Positions 16,620-24,950 of a stretch of 64,000 nucleotides of DNA are shown piece by piece (position 1 is the stretch's first letter; each line of letters opens with the position of its first letter). The stretch is taken from contig CAMCIC010000008.1 in the NCBI GenBank assembly GCA_945874895.1, positions 62,001 to 126,000 on the forward strand, given 5' to 3'. The notes beneath the pieces were generated by a model, which searched no databases, had not been told where the DNA came from, and was given only the letters and a program-made list of their open reading frames with translations. This stretch comes from Akkermansia muciniphila (lineage in GTDB: Bacteria; Verrucomicrobiota; Verrucomicrobiia; Verrucomicrobiales; Akkermansiaceae). The position numbers and the translations under genes were made by a program.

Positions 16620-17933
16620 GTGACATCGACCCCTTATGGCATCGGACTAGCAGGCTGCGGCACTGTCGGCACAGGCGTGATCCGCGCCCTGCAACGAAAC
16701 GGCGAACTCATCCGGCAGCGCTGCGGCGGCTCCATCGAAATGAGCGTCAAGCGCATCCTGGTGCGCGACCGCGACAAACCTCGACACGAGACAGTGGATG
16801 CATCGTTAATCACGACGGATTGGCAAACGCTGGTGGATGATCCTACAGTCCACATCGTGGTGGAACTCATCGGTGGCACCGGACTGGCGTTCGACATCGT
16901 CGCGCGCGCCCTCAGCTTACGCAAACCGGTGGTCACCGGCAACAAGGCGCTGCTGGCGGAGCGTGGTGCGGAGCTTTTCGCTCTGTCGAAACAGCACAAC
17001 ACGCCCATTCATTTCGAGGCCGCGGTAGCTGGGGGCATTCCCATCATCAAGACCGTGCAGGAAGCCTTCATCGGCAACCGCATCAAGGCGATGTGCGGCA
17101 TCATCAATGGCACCAGCAATTACATCTTGCAGCGGATGTCAGAGGCTAAGCTCGACTTCGCCACCGCCTTGCGGGAAGCACAGGATTTAGGCTATGCCGA
17201 GTCTGACCCCACCCTCGATGTGAACGGTTGGGATGCCGCGCACAAGGCGATTCTGTTAGCCACCCTCGCCTATGGTTTCCCGATTTCACCCGCGCTGGTT
17301 CATGTGGCGGGTATCGAGCAGGTCAAACCCATCGACATCGATTTCGCCCAACAACTGGGCTACGTGGTGAAACTTCTGGCTGTGATCCGCCAGCACGACG
17401 ATGAATCGATCGAATTGCGTCTGCAGCCTTCCTTTGTCAGCAAGCATCATATCCTCGCCTCGGTGAACGGTGTATTCAACGCCGTGGCCGTGCATGGTGA
17501 CGGCGTGGGAGAATCACTATTTTACGGTCGTGGTGCCGGTGAGGATCCCACTGCCTCCGCAGTAGTGGCCGACCTCGTCGAGGCCGCGCGCTCCCTGGCT
17601 CATAAACTGCCGCACCGTGGATTCCTGCCCTGGGGCAAGGAGGGTCGCTTGCTCCCGATCGAAGAAACGCGCACCGCGTATTACGTGCGCTTCGATGTTA
17701 CCGATCGACCCGGAGTTGTGGCGGAAATTGCGACCGTATTGGCGCAGCACCGCATTGGCATCAGCGGCACTCATTCCCCCGTTAATCCGGAAAACCCCGA
17801 TGCCGAATTCGTAGACATGGTCTTCCTGCTTCACAGTTGCCCCTTTGGCCTGCTGCAACAGGCGCTGCGCGAAATTGCCGCTCTCAACTGCGTCAACTCC
17901 GAGCCCGTGGTGTTCCGCATCGAACAAATTTGA
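16620..17933 (+). CDS. hom: Homoserine dehydrogenase with C-terminal ACT domain
   Basis: Hom reduces aspartate semialdehyde to homoserine, the branch point to threonine and methionine. The GTG start gives 437 residues. 'GIGLAGCGTVGTGV' near residue 7 is the NAD(P)-binding loop, 'TGNKALLAERG' and 'GGIPIIKTVQEA' belong to the cofactor domain, and 'GIINGTSNYIL' with 'GYAESDPTLDVNGWDAAHK' is the catalytic signature. An ACT domain near residues 350-430 begins 'YYVRFDVTDRPGVVAEIA', implying feedback control by an amino acid, usually threonine. A leaderless-type promoter lies immediately upstream. Confidence 0.96.
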   Translation: MTSTPYGIGLAGCGTVGTGVIRALQRNGELIRQRCGGSIEMSVKRILVRDRDKPRHETVDASLITTDWQTLVDDPTVHIVVELIGGTGLAFDIVARALSLRKPVVTGNKALLAERGAELFALSKQHNTPIHFEAAVAGGIPIIKTVQEAFIGNRIKAMCGIINGTSNYILQRMSEAKLDFATALREAQDLGYAESDPTLDVNGWDAAHKAILLATLAYGFPISPALVHVAGIEQVKPIDIDFAQQLGYVVKLLAVIRQHDDESIELRLQPSFVSKHHILASVNGVFNAVAVHGDGVGESLFYGRGAGEDPTASAVVADLVEAARSLAHKLPHRGFLPWGKEGRLLPIEETRTAYYVRFDVTDRPGVVAEIATVLAQHRIGISGTHSPVNPENPDAEFVDMVFLLHSCPFGLLQQALREIAALNCVNSEPVVFRIEQI

Positions 17934-18060
17934 TGGAGCGAAATCAATTCGTTTTCTGAGTCAAAATTTTGATCCATTGCGGCATAGTCTACCGGATTTT
18001 TTCCGTAAAAACGGACCGCATCAACAGGTCGAAAATTTTTCACGTTCATCGATCTCTTGC

Positions 18061-18142
18061 ATTCTACCGCTTGAGGCCCAGAACTGTTGCTTCTGGTCTC
18101 TAGGCTGTCTTCCTACACACCTTTGGTGCGGGATGGTAGAAT
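18061..18142 (+). other. Possible structured RNA element downstream of hom
   Basis: ATTCTACC (18061) pairs with GGTAGAAT (18135) as an 8-bp closing stem. Inside are two hairpins: GAG/CTC stacked on CCAGAA-CTGTTGC-TTCTGG, and CACC-TTT-GGTG. Together they form a plausible three-way junction of 82 nt. It lies in the 302-bp gap between hom and the lipoprotein gene, which has no coding content I can support. It matches no riboswitch class I recognise. It could be a small RNA, a 3' UTR structure, or chance pairing. Confidence 0.3.
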
Positions 18143-18149
18143 TGCTCGG

Positions 18150-18169
18150 AAAAATACATCGTATTTTTT
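18150..18169 (+). terminator. AU-rich hairpin with T-run after hom
   Basis: AAAAATAC-ATC-GTATTTTT forms an 8-bp stem with a 3-nt loop and ends in T residues. It would be a weak terminator for hom or for the structured element just upstream. Confidence 0.4.
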
Positions 18170-18173
18170 GCAT

Positions 18174-18206
18174 AAAAAAACACGAGGGAGCCGGAACTCC
18201 CCCGTG
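18174..18206 (-). terminator. Rho-independent terminator after large lipoprotein gene
   Basis: On the minus strand CACGGGGGAG-TTCCGG-CTCCCTCGTG forms a GC-rich stem followed by seven T residues. Confidence 0.85.
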
Positions 18207-18235
18207 TGATCTTTTCCAAAAAAAGCGGAATCCGA

Positions 18236-20452
18236 TTAGCGCGTCTTTAGGTGGAAGGATGTGCGGTCGGTGCCCGATTCCTTACGGGTGTGAAGGGTCA
18301 TGTTGTCCAACTCGCTCAGGGCATTGAGGCTGTCCTTGATCATTTTTTGATTGGCGGTGAAGTCCCCAGCGGCTGACTTGTTGTCCTCGAAGATGGTCTC
18401 TTTGTTTTCATCGACCGCCTTGAGCCAGTGCTCGGCACAGGCGCGAAGGGCATCGAACTTCACGCTCAAGTATGCGCCGGTTTTTCCGGTTTTGGACAAT
18501 GCGGCTTCTTGGGCGAGTCCGACCGCATGCTTCTTAGAACTCGATAGCACGAACCAATTGTCATCCAGAGTTACGGAAGGCGCAAAGTCATCGGTGAACA
18601 AAGGCCCGGCGAAGAACCAGGTGACGAGGCCATTTTCCTTTGAGCTCATGGGCTTAGGCATGGCTTGCTCCGATTCCATCATCGCGCTAACCTGTTTCAT
18701 GATGCTCTCACCGGAAGCGTTCATCTGGTCCCAAGCGGCGGCAAGTTTCGCGCGATCCTTGACGGGCTTGACCCAGGACACGCGTGGGAATTTTCCGGAC
18801 TTCACTAACTCCTGCGGAACATTGGGCAGCGGTGGCATTTCGCCACTCAGATCGACCACGACGGCAGACTCATTGCCCAAGCCACCGCTCATATCCACGC
18901 TCATGGCTTGCCAGAGTTTCACCGTGTCATCGCTGAAATTTTCCTCGAACATGTTGAAGTATTGTTTGAAGGAATCAAAACTGGGATTGTCTTTCACCTC
19001 CCATGTGCTGACGTTTTTGGTAACGGCGTAGGTGGTTTCCACCAACGACTCAAGATACGCGTTAGCCTTCACGCCGTAAGCGGCATTTCCCGTCCAGTTC
19101 GCGAAAATCGCGGTGTCTTTGTGGGACTCGAGAGAACCCATCTGATTTTTCGCTTCCGTCTGAATATTAGGAGAATTGCTGCCGCCGAAAGTTTCGATTT
19201 TGAAACCCTCATCGAGCATGGCCACAGCTCCGAAGTTGCTGAACTTGATCATGCTCGTCAGTTCTTTTTCCCGCTCGCCGATCACATCGAGCAATGCCTC
19301 GATCTCACGAGTATCGACCTTACCATTGCCAGCGATCGCATCGCGCATGGCTTGAGCGATGACGGAAATGCCATTGCCGCTGCTCAGCCCCTCGAGCACT
19401 GACTTGTCACTGTATGCCACGGCGACGGGATTTTTCTCAAGATAAGGGTCGACGAAGGCGAGCGCTTGGGAAGCTGCGAAAGATTCGGACGGAGTAGTCG
19501 CAAATCTCAAGTCCTCCTTGCGACTCCCGAGGAACAACACCACGTAATCATTCACCACTCCGGTGACCGCGATGATGTTTTTCTCCGCTAGAATTTTCCA
19601 TAGCTCCGCCTGAACATCTTTTTCCAATTTTTCATCCATGCGCTCCATCAATGCCTGATCCGCCTTCAAGTCCTCGACGAGTTTCTTGCCCACGATCTGA
19701 TGGCCCTCAAAGTTGCGCCCCTCGACTTCGAATTTCATTTCCTCCGCGGAGGCGCCGGCCACAGCAAGATTGGCAGTCATGTCCTTGAAAGCCTGCAAAA
19801 CTTTTTCACGATTGGCCGTCGTGGTTTTGCAACCGAGCCATATCGGTGGGCTTTCCGATTTTTTCAACAACCCGAGTCCGCTCTGAGGATCCTTCACCAT
19901 ATCAAACAGTGGCCCTTCTTCGCCCAACATCTCCAGGTCTGTCTCCTCGTCCTTCAAAGAAGAAATCACCATGGTCAAGAGATTGCGGAATTGGAAATAA
20001 TTTTGACGGTTGGAAAAACATACAAGATGGGCCGACTGCTCGCCCGTATTCTTGCCCGTGGCGAGGAAAAACTCTTGGCCGAGGAAATCCATGGGGGCAA
20101 CTCCTTCCGCCCCCTTCCCCTCCACCATCGCATCGATGCCTGGGTTCTGAGAAGATAGGAACCCGTAAAATTTGCTCCCCTTGAAACGCTTCACGAGCTC
20201 GGCACCATTTTGCACCAACAGAAGAGTTTCGGTATCCTTGGGTAGCATTTGCGCAAAGCCCAGCTTCGATGCGCGGTCCGAGGGCGCGACATGGGGCGTC
20301 GGCACAACGGGAGATTCTGTTGCAGCATCGGGAGCGGTAGGTTCGGCCGATGGCAGAGTGGTGACAGGCGTTACGGATGGTTCTTTTTTGCAAGAAACTA
20401 CCGCTAACGAAGCAGCTAGAGGAAGAGTGAGGAAAAGAGAAGAAGATTTCAT
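18236..20452 (-). CDS. Large hypothetical lipoprotein (738 aa)
   Basis: I recognise no family. The ATG at 20452 starts a lipoprotein signal ending 'LAVVSCKK', so Cys 19 or so should be acylated. A Pro/Ala/Thr-rich linker of about 40 residues follows, then a long soluble region with repeated short phrases such as 'FFLATGKN', 'VVLFLGSRK' and 'NWFVLSSSKKHA', giving an impression of repeated alpha/beta units. It may resemble the DUF3352-type envelope proteins, but this is a guess. The track start at 20521 would run into the DUF1080 gene. It follows that gene after 65 bp and ends in a strong terminator. Confidence 0.75.
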   Translation of the reverse strand: MKSSSLFLTLPLAASLAVVSCKKEPSVTPVTTLPSAEPTAPDAATESPVVPTPHVAPSDRASKLGFAQMLPKDTETLLLVQNGAELVKRFKGSKFYGFLSSQNPGIDAMVEGKGAEGVAPMDFLGQEFFLATGKNTGEQSAHLVCFSNRQNYFQFRNLLTMVISSLKDEETDLEMLGEEGPLFDMVKDPQSGLGLLKKSESPPIWLGCKTTTANREKVLQAFKDMTANLAVAGASAEEMKFEVEGRNFEGHQIVGKKLVEDLKADQALMERMDEKLEKDVQAELWKILAEKNIIAVTGVVNDYVVLFLGSRKEDLRFATTPSESFAASQALAFVDPYLEKNPVAVAYSDKSVLEGLSSGNGISVIAQAMRDAIAGNGKVDTREIEALLDVIGEREKELTSMIKFSNFGAVAMLDEGFKIETFGGSNSPNIQTEAKNQMGSLESHKDTAIFANWTGNAAYGVKANAYLESLVETTYAVTKNVSTWEVKDNPSFDSFKQYFNMFEENFSDDTVKLWQAMSVDMSGGLGNESAVVVDLSGEMPPLPNVPQELVKSGKFPRVSWVKPVKDRAKLAAAWDQMNASGESIMKQVSAMMESEQAMPKPMSSKENGLVTWFFAGPLFTDDFAPSVTLDDNWFVLSSSKKHAVGLAQEAALSKTGKTGAYLSVKFDALRACAEHWLKAVDENKETIFEDNKSAAGDFTANQKMIKDSLNALSELDNMTLHTRKESGTDRTSFHLKTR

Positions 20453-20517
20453 AAGGTGGATGGTCAAGTGAAGAAACAGATGCTTGGACGGAAAGGAAGT
20501 CCTGCGGGATGGACTCA

Positions 20518-21294
20518 TCAAGGCTGGTCAACCTTGCCGAGCGGGCGAACCCAGAAATTCCGGTATTCCATCGGATCGCCATGGAATTGCAGGCGAATGG
20601 GAGCGGTCTCGGGATGCTTGGGAGGATAGACTGGCATTTTCTTATGCGTGCTGAGGCCGATGAAAGTGCTGTGATTTTGGACCACGACTCCGTTGTGAAG
20701 AACGGTCACGTGCGCAGGCGTTTTGACTACCTCACCCTCATACACGGGAGGAGTGAAGATGATATCGTAACTCTGCCACTCGCCTTGCGCGGTGGTGGCG
20801 TTCACCAAGGGAGGCATCTGCCCGTAGAGAGAGGCCGCCTGACCATCGGGATAGGTTTTATTGTTATGGCTTTGGAGAACTTGGATTTCGTAAAGACCCA
20901 TGAGGAAAATTCCGCTGTTGCCTCCACTCTGGCCATTGACCTTACGGTCGGCCGGGCATCGCCATTCGGCGTGCAACTGGATCGCACCGAAGGATTGCTT
21001 GCTCACGAGATCTTTTTTCGCGGCAACCATCACGCCATCTTTGATTTCCCAAGTGGGTGACTGCCAAGCGTCGAGGTTCGTGCCATCGAACAGCACCACC
21101 GCGTCAGCGGGAGCTTTCACGGATACAGCGCCGGAATTGGCGACCATGTGTGGTTGCGGACGAGTTCCATCATGGACTTCATACGACACGCCCGGAAGCA
21201 CAGGATTCCCTGACTTCACGCCGAAGCCATCTGCCCAAACCCACCCCGTCGTGGGAACAACGATCATTGCGGTAACTGCCAAGGTTGTTTTCAT
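20518..21294 (-). CDS. Secreted DUF1080 (3-keto-disaccharide hydrolase-like) protein
   Basis: A 258-residue secreted protein with an N-terminal signal ('LAVTAMIVVPTTGWVWA'). The core 'LFDGTNLDAWQS', 'EWRCPADRK', 'GNSGIFLMGLYEIQVL' and 'YRNFWVRPLG' is the DUF1080 signature, a concanavalin-like lectin/glucanase fold abundant in Verrucomicrobia and Planctomycetes. Some members act on 3-keto sugars or bind polysaccharide; function here is not established. It shares the strand with the downstream lipoprotein gene. Confidence 0.88.
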   Translation of the reverse strand: MKTTLAVTAMIVVPTTGWVWADGFGVKSGNPVLPGVSYEVHDGTRPQPHMVANSGAVSVKAPADAVVLFDGTNLDAWQSPTWEIKDGVMVAAKKDLVSKQSFGAIQLHAEWRCPADRKVNGQSGGNSGIFLMGLYEIQVLQSHNNKTYPDGQAASLYGQMPPLVNATTAQGEWQSYDIIFTPPVYEGEVVKTPAHVTVLHNGVVVQNHSTFIGLSTHKKMPVYPPKHPETAPIRLQFHGDPMEYRNFWVRPLGKVDQP

Positions 21295-21456
21295 TACCGC
21301 GCCAGTAAGGCGAAAACTCTCGAAATTTCAATGCAATACTGCGAAACACGGCAGAAAATGCGATGATCATGGATCAGACCGAGAGGCAGCCGAGATTTGC
21401 TCTTGAGTTTGCTACGTCCGTTTCGCATGGTGATGGGACTCCATCGATTGCCCTGC

Positions 21457-22215
21457 ATGAACCATCCCTTTTTACGAATCTGCGCACTCGTCCTCACCGG
21501 AACCTTTGTCCACGCACAGGATGCTCCGGAGATGCTCACAGCTTTGCTCAAGGTCGATCAACCCGTGCGTGCGGAAATCGTCGTAGTCATGCCACCGCCC
21601 GACATTGAAAAATACATCAGCAAGGTGGAACAAGCCGCGCAGAAGGATCCTGACTGGTTCACCGAATATTCCAAAAATACCAACCCTGGCGTGCCCTTGC
21701 CTTTTCACGAAAAACTGGGCATCACCAAACAGGAATACGACGAGTATCTCGCCCTGTGGGCCAAACGTGAACTCAAACCAGCGCAGGAAATATCCTTGCT
21801 GCTTCGCAAAAGCTCGGACGGTCGCTGGAACATCATAGGATCCGGAGCTGCAGCTGTTGTGTCGAGTCTTCGCTACTCTGCGCAGGACGACAACTGGAAA
21901 TCCACCAACGGCATCATGAGTCGCCTCGACGACATCAAGGCCGATGCCAATAGCATCTTGGGCGCTTGGACAGGAAAGGAATGGCGTTTCGAAGAAGAGA
22001 CCAGCTTATCCAAGATCAAAGAAAATTTCGCGATCGGTTTGACGAGCGACAAAAAACACCACTTGATCGTCTATCGAGCTCAGGAACTAACAACGACGGG
22101 CACCCGTTTACTGGACAAAAACATCGTGATCCGCATTCCGGCAAGTGTTGCGGCCGCGCCCTCCAGTGAAGGGCCTGCCAAAGCAAAAAATCCCGCCAAG
22201 CCCACCAAACGATAA
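21457..22215 (+). CDS. Hypothetical secreted protein
   Basis: I recognise no family. The ATG at 21457 begins a signal peptide ('ICALVLTGTFVHAQ'), giving 252 residues. The mature part contains a helical stretch 'DIEKYISKVEQAAQKDP', a strand-rich centre and a low-complexity Ala/Lys/Pro tail. The track start at 21397 precedes the signal by 20 codons and is unlikely. It is divergent from DUF1080 and lies 36 nt upstream of rsmD, so both may share a transcript. Confidence 0.68.
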   Translation: MNHPFLRICALVLTGTFVHAQDAPEMLTALLKVDQPVRAEIVVVMPPPDIEKYISKVEQAAQKDPDWFTEYSKNTNPGVPLPFHEKLGITKQEYDEYLALWAKRELKPAQEISLLLRKSSDGRWNIIGSGAAAVVSSLRYSAQDDNWKSTNGIMSRLDDIKADANSILGAWTGKEWRFEEETSLSKIKENFAIGLTSDKKHHLIVYRAQELTTTGTRLLDKNIVIRIPASVAAAPSSEGPAKAKNPAKPTKR

Positions 22216-22251
22216 CTCACATGGCTTCATGATCCCAGCGACCACCCATCC

Positions 22252-22842
22252 ATGAGAATCATTGCAGGATCCGCCGGACGCATGGCCATCAAAGTACCGC
22301 ACGAGGTCGCACGACCGACTACGGACTTCGTCCGGCAAGCCATGTTTTCCATCTTGGGTGAGCGTGTCATAGACGCGCACATCGCCGATCTTTTCGCTGG
22401 CTCTGGCGCTCTGGGTTTGGAATCTCTGAGTCGCGGAGCCAGCAGTTGCGTGTTTGTCGATGAGAGTCATCAGGCTATCAAAACAATTCACCACAATCTA
22501 AACACCACACGACTGGAAGGTGCGAGGGTGATGCAATGCGACGCACTTTCCTTCCTCAAGCGAGACTCCTTGCGCTATGACTTGATTTTTGCCGATCCTC
22601 CGTATGCCAAGCACCCATTGGATACGGAACACATCAGCAAGCTGTTGGACTCGGGCTGGCTTTTACCGAGGCTCAAGGCCGATGGTTTGTTTTATGCCGA
22701 GGTTTCGAAAAATACAAAATCTCCTGAACATGAGCATTGGCATTTGATCGACCGCAGGCATTACGGAAGTTCCGCGATCTTGCTTTATCAGGCCAGAGAT
22801 CGGCAAGAAGCGAGCAAGCCAGAAGAATCCGGATGTTCTTGA
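22252..22842 (+). CDS. rsmD: 16S rRNA (guanine966-N2)-methyltransferase RsmD
   Basis: RsmD methylates G966 of 16S rRNA in the small subunit. The start 'MRIIAGSAGRMAIKVP' followed by 'RPTTDFVRQAMFSIL' is typical. 'ADLFAGSGALGLESLSRGA' binds SAM, and 'FADPPY' near residue 115 is the catalytic (N/D)PPY motif of amino-methyltransferases. At 196 residues it is of normal size. The stop codon overlaps a TTGACA that may be the -35 of the next gene. Confidence 0.93.
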   Translation: MRIIAGSAGRMAIKVPHEVARPTTDFVRQAMFSILGERVIDAHIADLFAGSGALGLESLSRGASSCVFVDESHQAIKTIHHNLNTTRLEGARVMQCDALSFLKRDSLRYDLIFADPPYAKHPLDTEHISKLLDSGWLLPRLKADGLFYAEVSKNTKSPEHEHWHLIDRRHYGSSAILLYQARDRQEASKPEESGCS

Positions 22843-22874
22843 CATGCGATACAATCACGATAGGGAGTCATAAG

Positions 22875-24497
22875 GTGATACGAAATTTTTCATGGCTGAT
22901 TCTGATGGCATTGGCTTTGCCCGCCATCGGTCAAACGAGCCCGGTCAACGACAACATCAATAGCCGTATCAATCTGGGCTCGGTTGCTTCTTTCACGACG
23001 AGCACCAGCAACTTGGGTGCGAGTACACAGAACCAAGAGAACACCGTAAACGGCTTGTTAGGCGCAACCCTCTGGTGGCAGTGGACTTGTCCCTCAGCGG
23101 GCTGGTGCCGGATCGATACCCGAGGCAGTGACATTGACACTGTGCTGAAGATCAACACCGGGAGCAACGCGAGCAGCGCGATGCTAGGCTACAACGACGA
23201 CGAAGCTAGCGACCAGATCACGAGCAGCCTGAGTTTCATCGCAACGGCAGGCACGACATACTATCTTCAGATCGGTGGTTATCAGGGTGAAGAAGGAAAC
23301 ATTCAACTCAACATCACCACAGGCGCTGGAGCGACACCCAGTCACTGGCCCAGCGCTGTGAGTTTCTCACCGACATCGGTCACGACATCCACGGGCGACG
23401 CAGTCGTCACGACGGAAATCGCAATCACCGGAACCTTAGGCATCACGGGCAGCGTGGATCTCCAATTTTTGCGGCCGAATGAAACAGTCGTGTCACCCAC
23501 TCTATCAGGATCACTCGCCTACAGCAGCGGGACGCTGCCCGCGTCTGTCTCATGCACGATACCGCGCTATTCAGCCGCGGGAGATTGGAATCCCTTGGTC
23601 ACTTTGCAACCAGAAACGGGCAGTGCCTTGCGGTTCGGCAACGGCAATTCCGGACGTCCTTATTTGCTCAATAGTTCGATCTTGCCCAGCTTGAGTGTGG
23701 CCAATTCCGGCACCAGTGACGTTCTCGCGCCTGTGCTTCAGAGTTTCAATATCAGCACCACCGAGGCCGATGTGAATCAAGGTCCTGCGACGATCTCGCT
23801 GAGCGCTGTCATTTCCGATGATGTGAGTGGCGTGCTTCAAGCAGCCATATGGCTCTATCACCCCACGGATCCCGCTCTCCATCTCATGCTGCCTGTTGCT
23901 CTCACAGCTGGCAACTCTGTCAATGGCACTTGGTCGGGGCAAGCGACCATTCCCCGAGAGTATCCCAGCGAAATTTATTCCGTTAACATCATGGTGAGTG
24001 ACAAGGCCTTGAACCAAGCCGTTTACGGAGCCTATAGCAATCTCCAAACACCCGGTGGCGATGTATTTTTCACTATCCATGGTGGCGGAGCCTACTGGCA
24101 GTGGGCCTACCGGCACATCAAACCCAGCAGCACATTGGTCCACCTTACGGATGATGCGAACGGCGATGGGATCAACAATCTCCTTTGTTACGCCTTTGGC
24201 ATCAATCCCCTCAGCTCCCCCCTTGCAGGATCAACTCCCACCGCAACCCTAACCCAGGATTCACCAGCCCAACTGACGATCCATTACAGGCGGAATGCCA
24301 CACCTGACAGCGGCCTCAGTTATTTTCCAGAGTTCAGCGAAAATCTCAGCACATGGGAGGCGTCGTCCAACGAGCCTACGATGATTTCCGAAACAGGAAA
24401 CTGGCAGGAATGGCAAGCCATCGACCATGAGACGACTTCGAACACGCCACGTCGATTTGGGCGTGTTCGCGTCATTTACCTTGATACCTCTTCTTGA
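22875..24497 (+). CDS. Secreted PPC-domain protein with C-terminal 'NGDGINNL' motif
   Basis: The GTG at 22875 has GGGAG 7 nt upstream and begins directly before a signal peptide ('FSWLILMALALPAIGQ'), giving 540 residues; the track start at 22737 lies inside rsmD. Residues ~25-140 resemble a bacterial pre-peptidase C-terminal (PPC) beta-sandwich ('LWWQWTCPSAGWCRIDTRGS', 'TTYYLQIGGY'). A middle Ig-like region ('ISDDVSGVLQAAIWLY') follows. Near residue 425 is 'DDANGDGINNLLCYAFGINP', a calcium-loop-like motif found near the C-terminus of many verrucomicrobial exported proteins. Role unknown; cell-surface or extracellular location is likely. TTGACA (22839) may be its -35. Confidence 0.8.
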   Translation: MIRNFSWLILMALALPAIGQTSPVNDNINSRINLGSVASFTTSTSNLGASTQNQENTVNGLLGATLWWQWTCPSAGWCRIDTRGSDIDTVLKINTGSNASSAMLGYNDDEASDQITSSLSFIATAGTTYYLQIGGYQGEEGNIQLNITTGAGATPSHWPSAVSFSPTSVTTSTGDAVVTTEIAITGTLGITGSVDLQFLRPNETVVSPTLSGSLAYSSGTLPASVSCTIPRYSAAGDWNPLVTLQPETGSALRFGNGNSGRPYLLNSSILPSLSVANSGTSDVLAPVLQSFNISTTEADVNQGPATISLSAVISDDVSGVLQAAIWLYHPTDPALHLMLPVALTAGNSVNGTWSGQATIPREYPSEIYSVNIMVSDKALNQAVYGAYSNLQTPGGDVFFTIHGGGAYWQWAYRHIKPSSTLVHLTDDANGDGINNLLCYAFGINPLSSPLAGSTPTATLTQDSPAQLTIHYRRNATPDSGLSYFPEFSENLSTWEASSNEPTMISETGNWQEWQAIDHETTSNTPRRFGRVRVIYLDTSS

Positions 24498-24504
24498 TCA
24501 AAAC

Positions 24505-24532
24505 TTGACAACGAGCCCGCGGCGTCTAGCTT
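24505..24532 (+). promoter_or_regulatory. Candidate promoter of metal-efflux operon, leaderless
   Basis: A perfect TTGACA, a 16-bp spacer and TAGCTT end exactly 6 nt before the GTG of the His-rich gene. The -10 matches consensus at 3 of 6 positions. No operator palindrome for a known metal regulator is apparent. Confidence 0.4.
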
Positions 24533-24538
24533 GGTAAT

Positions 24539-24868
24539 GTGTTCCGCGTAATACGCATTCTGATTCTGCTTCTCACATGGGTGGGGCTGAGTGCGCGCGC
24601 CGCAGATCTTCCCTCAAGAATCCATGAAAGCCATCAGGAAGTCTGCGAGCATCCTCACGAGCACGATCATGAGGATGATACCCCTTGTCAGGAAAGCCAT
24701 CACCACTGCCATTGCCAGAACTTGCCACCGCTGTTCTGCCTCCCTGAATTTCCCCTGCGTACCAACGCTTCCATCCTCTCCGTGAGCTCCGCGAAGCCAG
24801 AACGCACGCAGTGGGAGCTCCCTGACGACCCAGTCTATGATCGGGTAGTTCCGCCCATCATCAACTGA
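24539..24868 (+). CDS. Small His/Cys-rich secreted protein, first gene of metal-efflux operon
   Basis: The 109-residue product has a signal peptide ('RILILLLTWVGLSARA') and then a dense metal-ligand stretch near residues 35-60, including 'HEHDHEDD' and 'CQESHHHCHC'. The second half is Pro-rich. It starts with GTG and no ribosome-binding site. Its place at the head of an RND efflux operon suggests a periplasmic metal chaperone or buffer. I know no named family. Ligand composition fits Cu, Zn, Ni, Co or Cd, with no way to choose from sequence. Confidence 0.72.
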   Translation: MFRVIRILILLLTWVGLSARAADLPSRIHESHQEVCEHPHEHDHEDDTPCQESHHHCHCQNLPPLFCLPEFPLRTNASILSVSSAKPERTQWELPDDPVYDRVVPPIIN

Positions 24869-24950
24869 AGGACCTAACGCATTCTTGCGTACTCATGTCA
24901 TCGCCACCGTGAATGCCACGGTCTGGACCTTGTATGATCATCCTTCACCC

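Noticed and set aside
20518-20521. Longer start of the large lipoprotein at 20521
   Set aside because: It would overlap the DUF1080 stop and place a non-signal sequence before the lipobox; the ATG at 20452 begins a proper signal.
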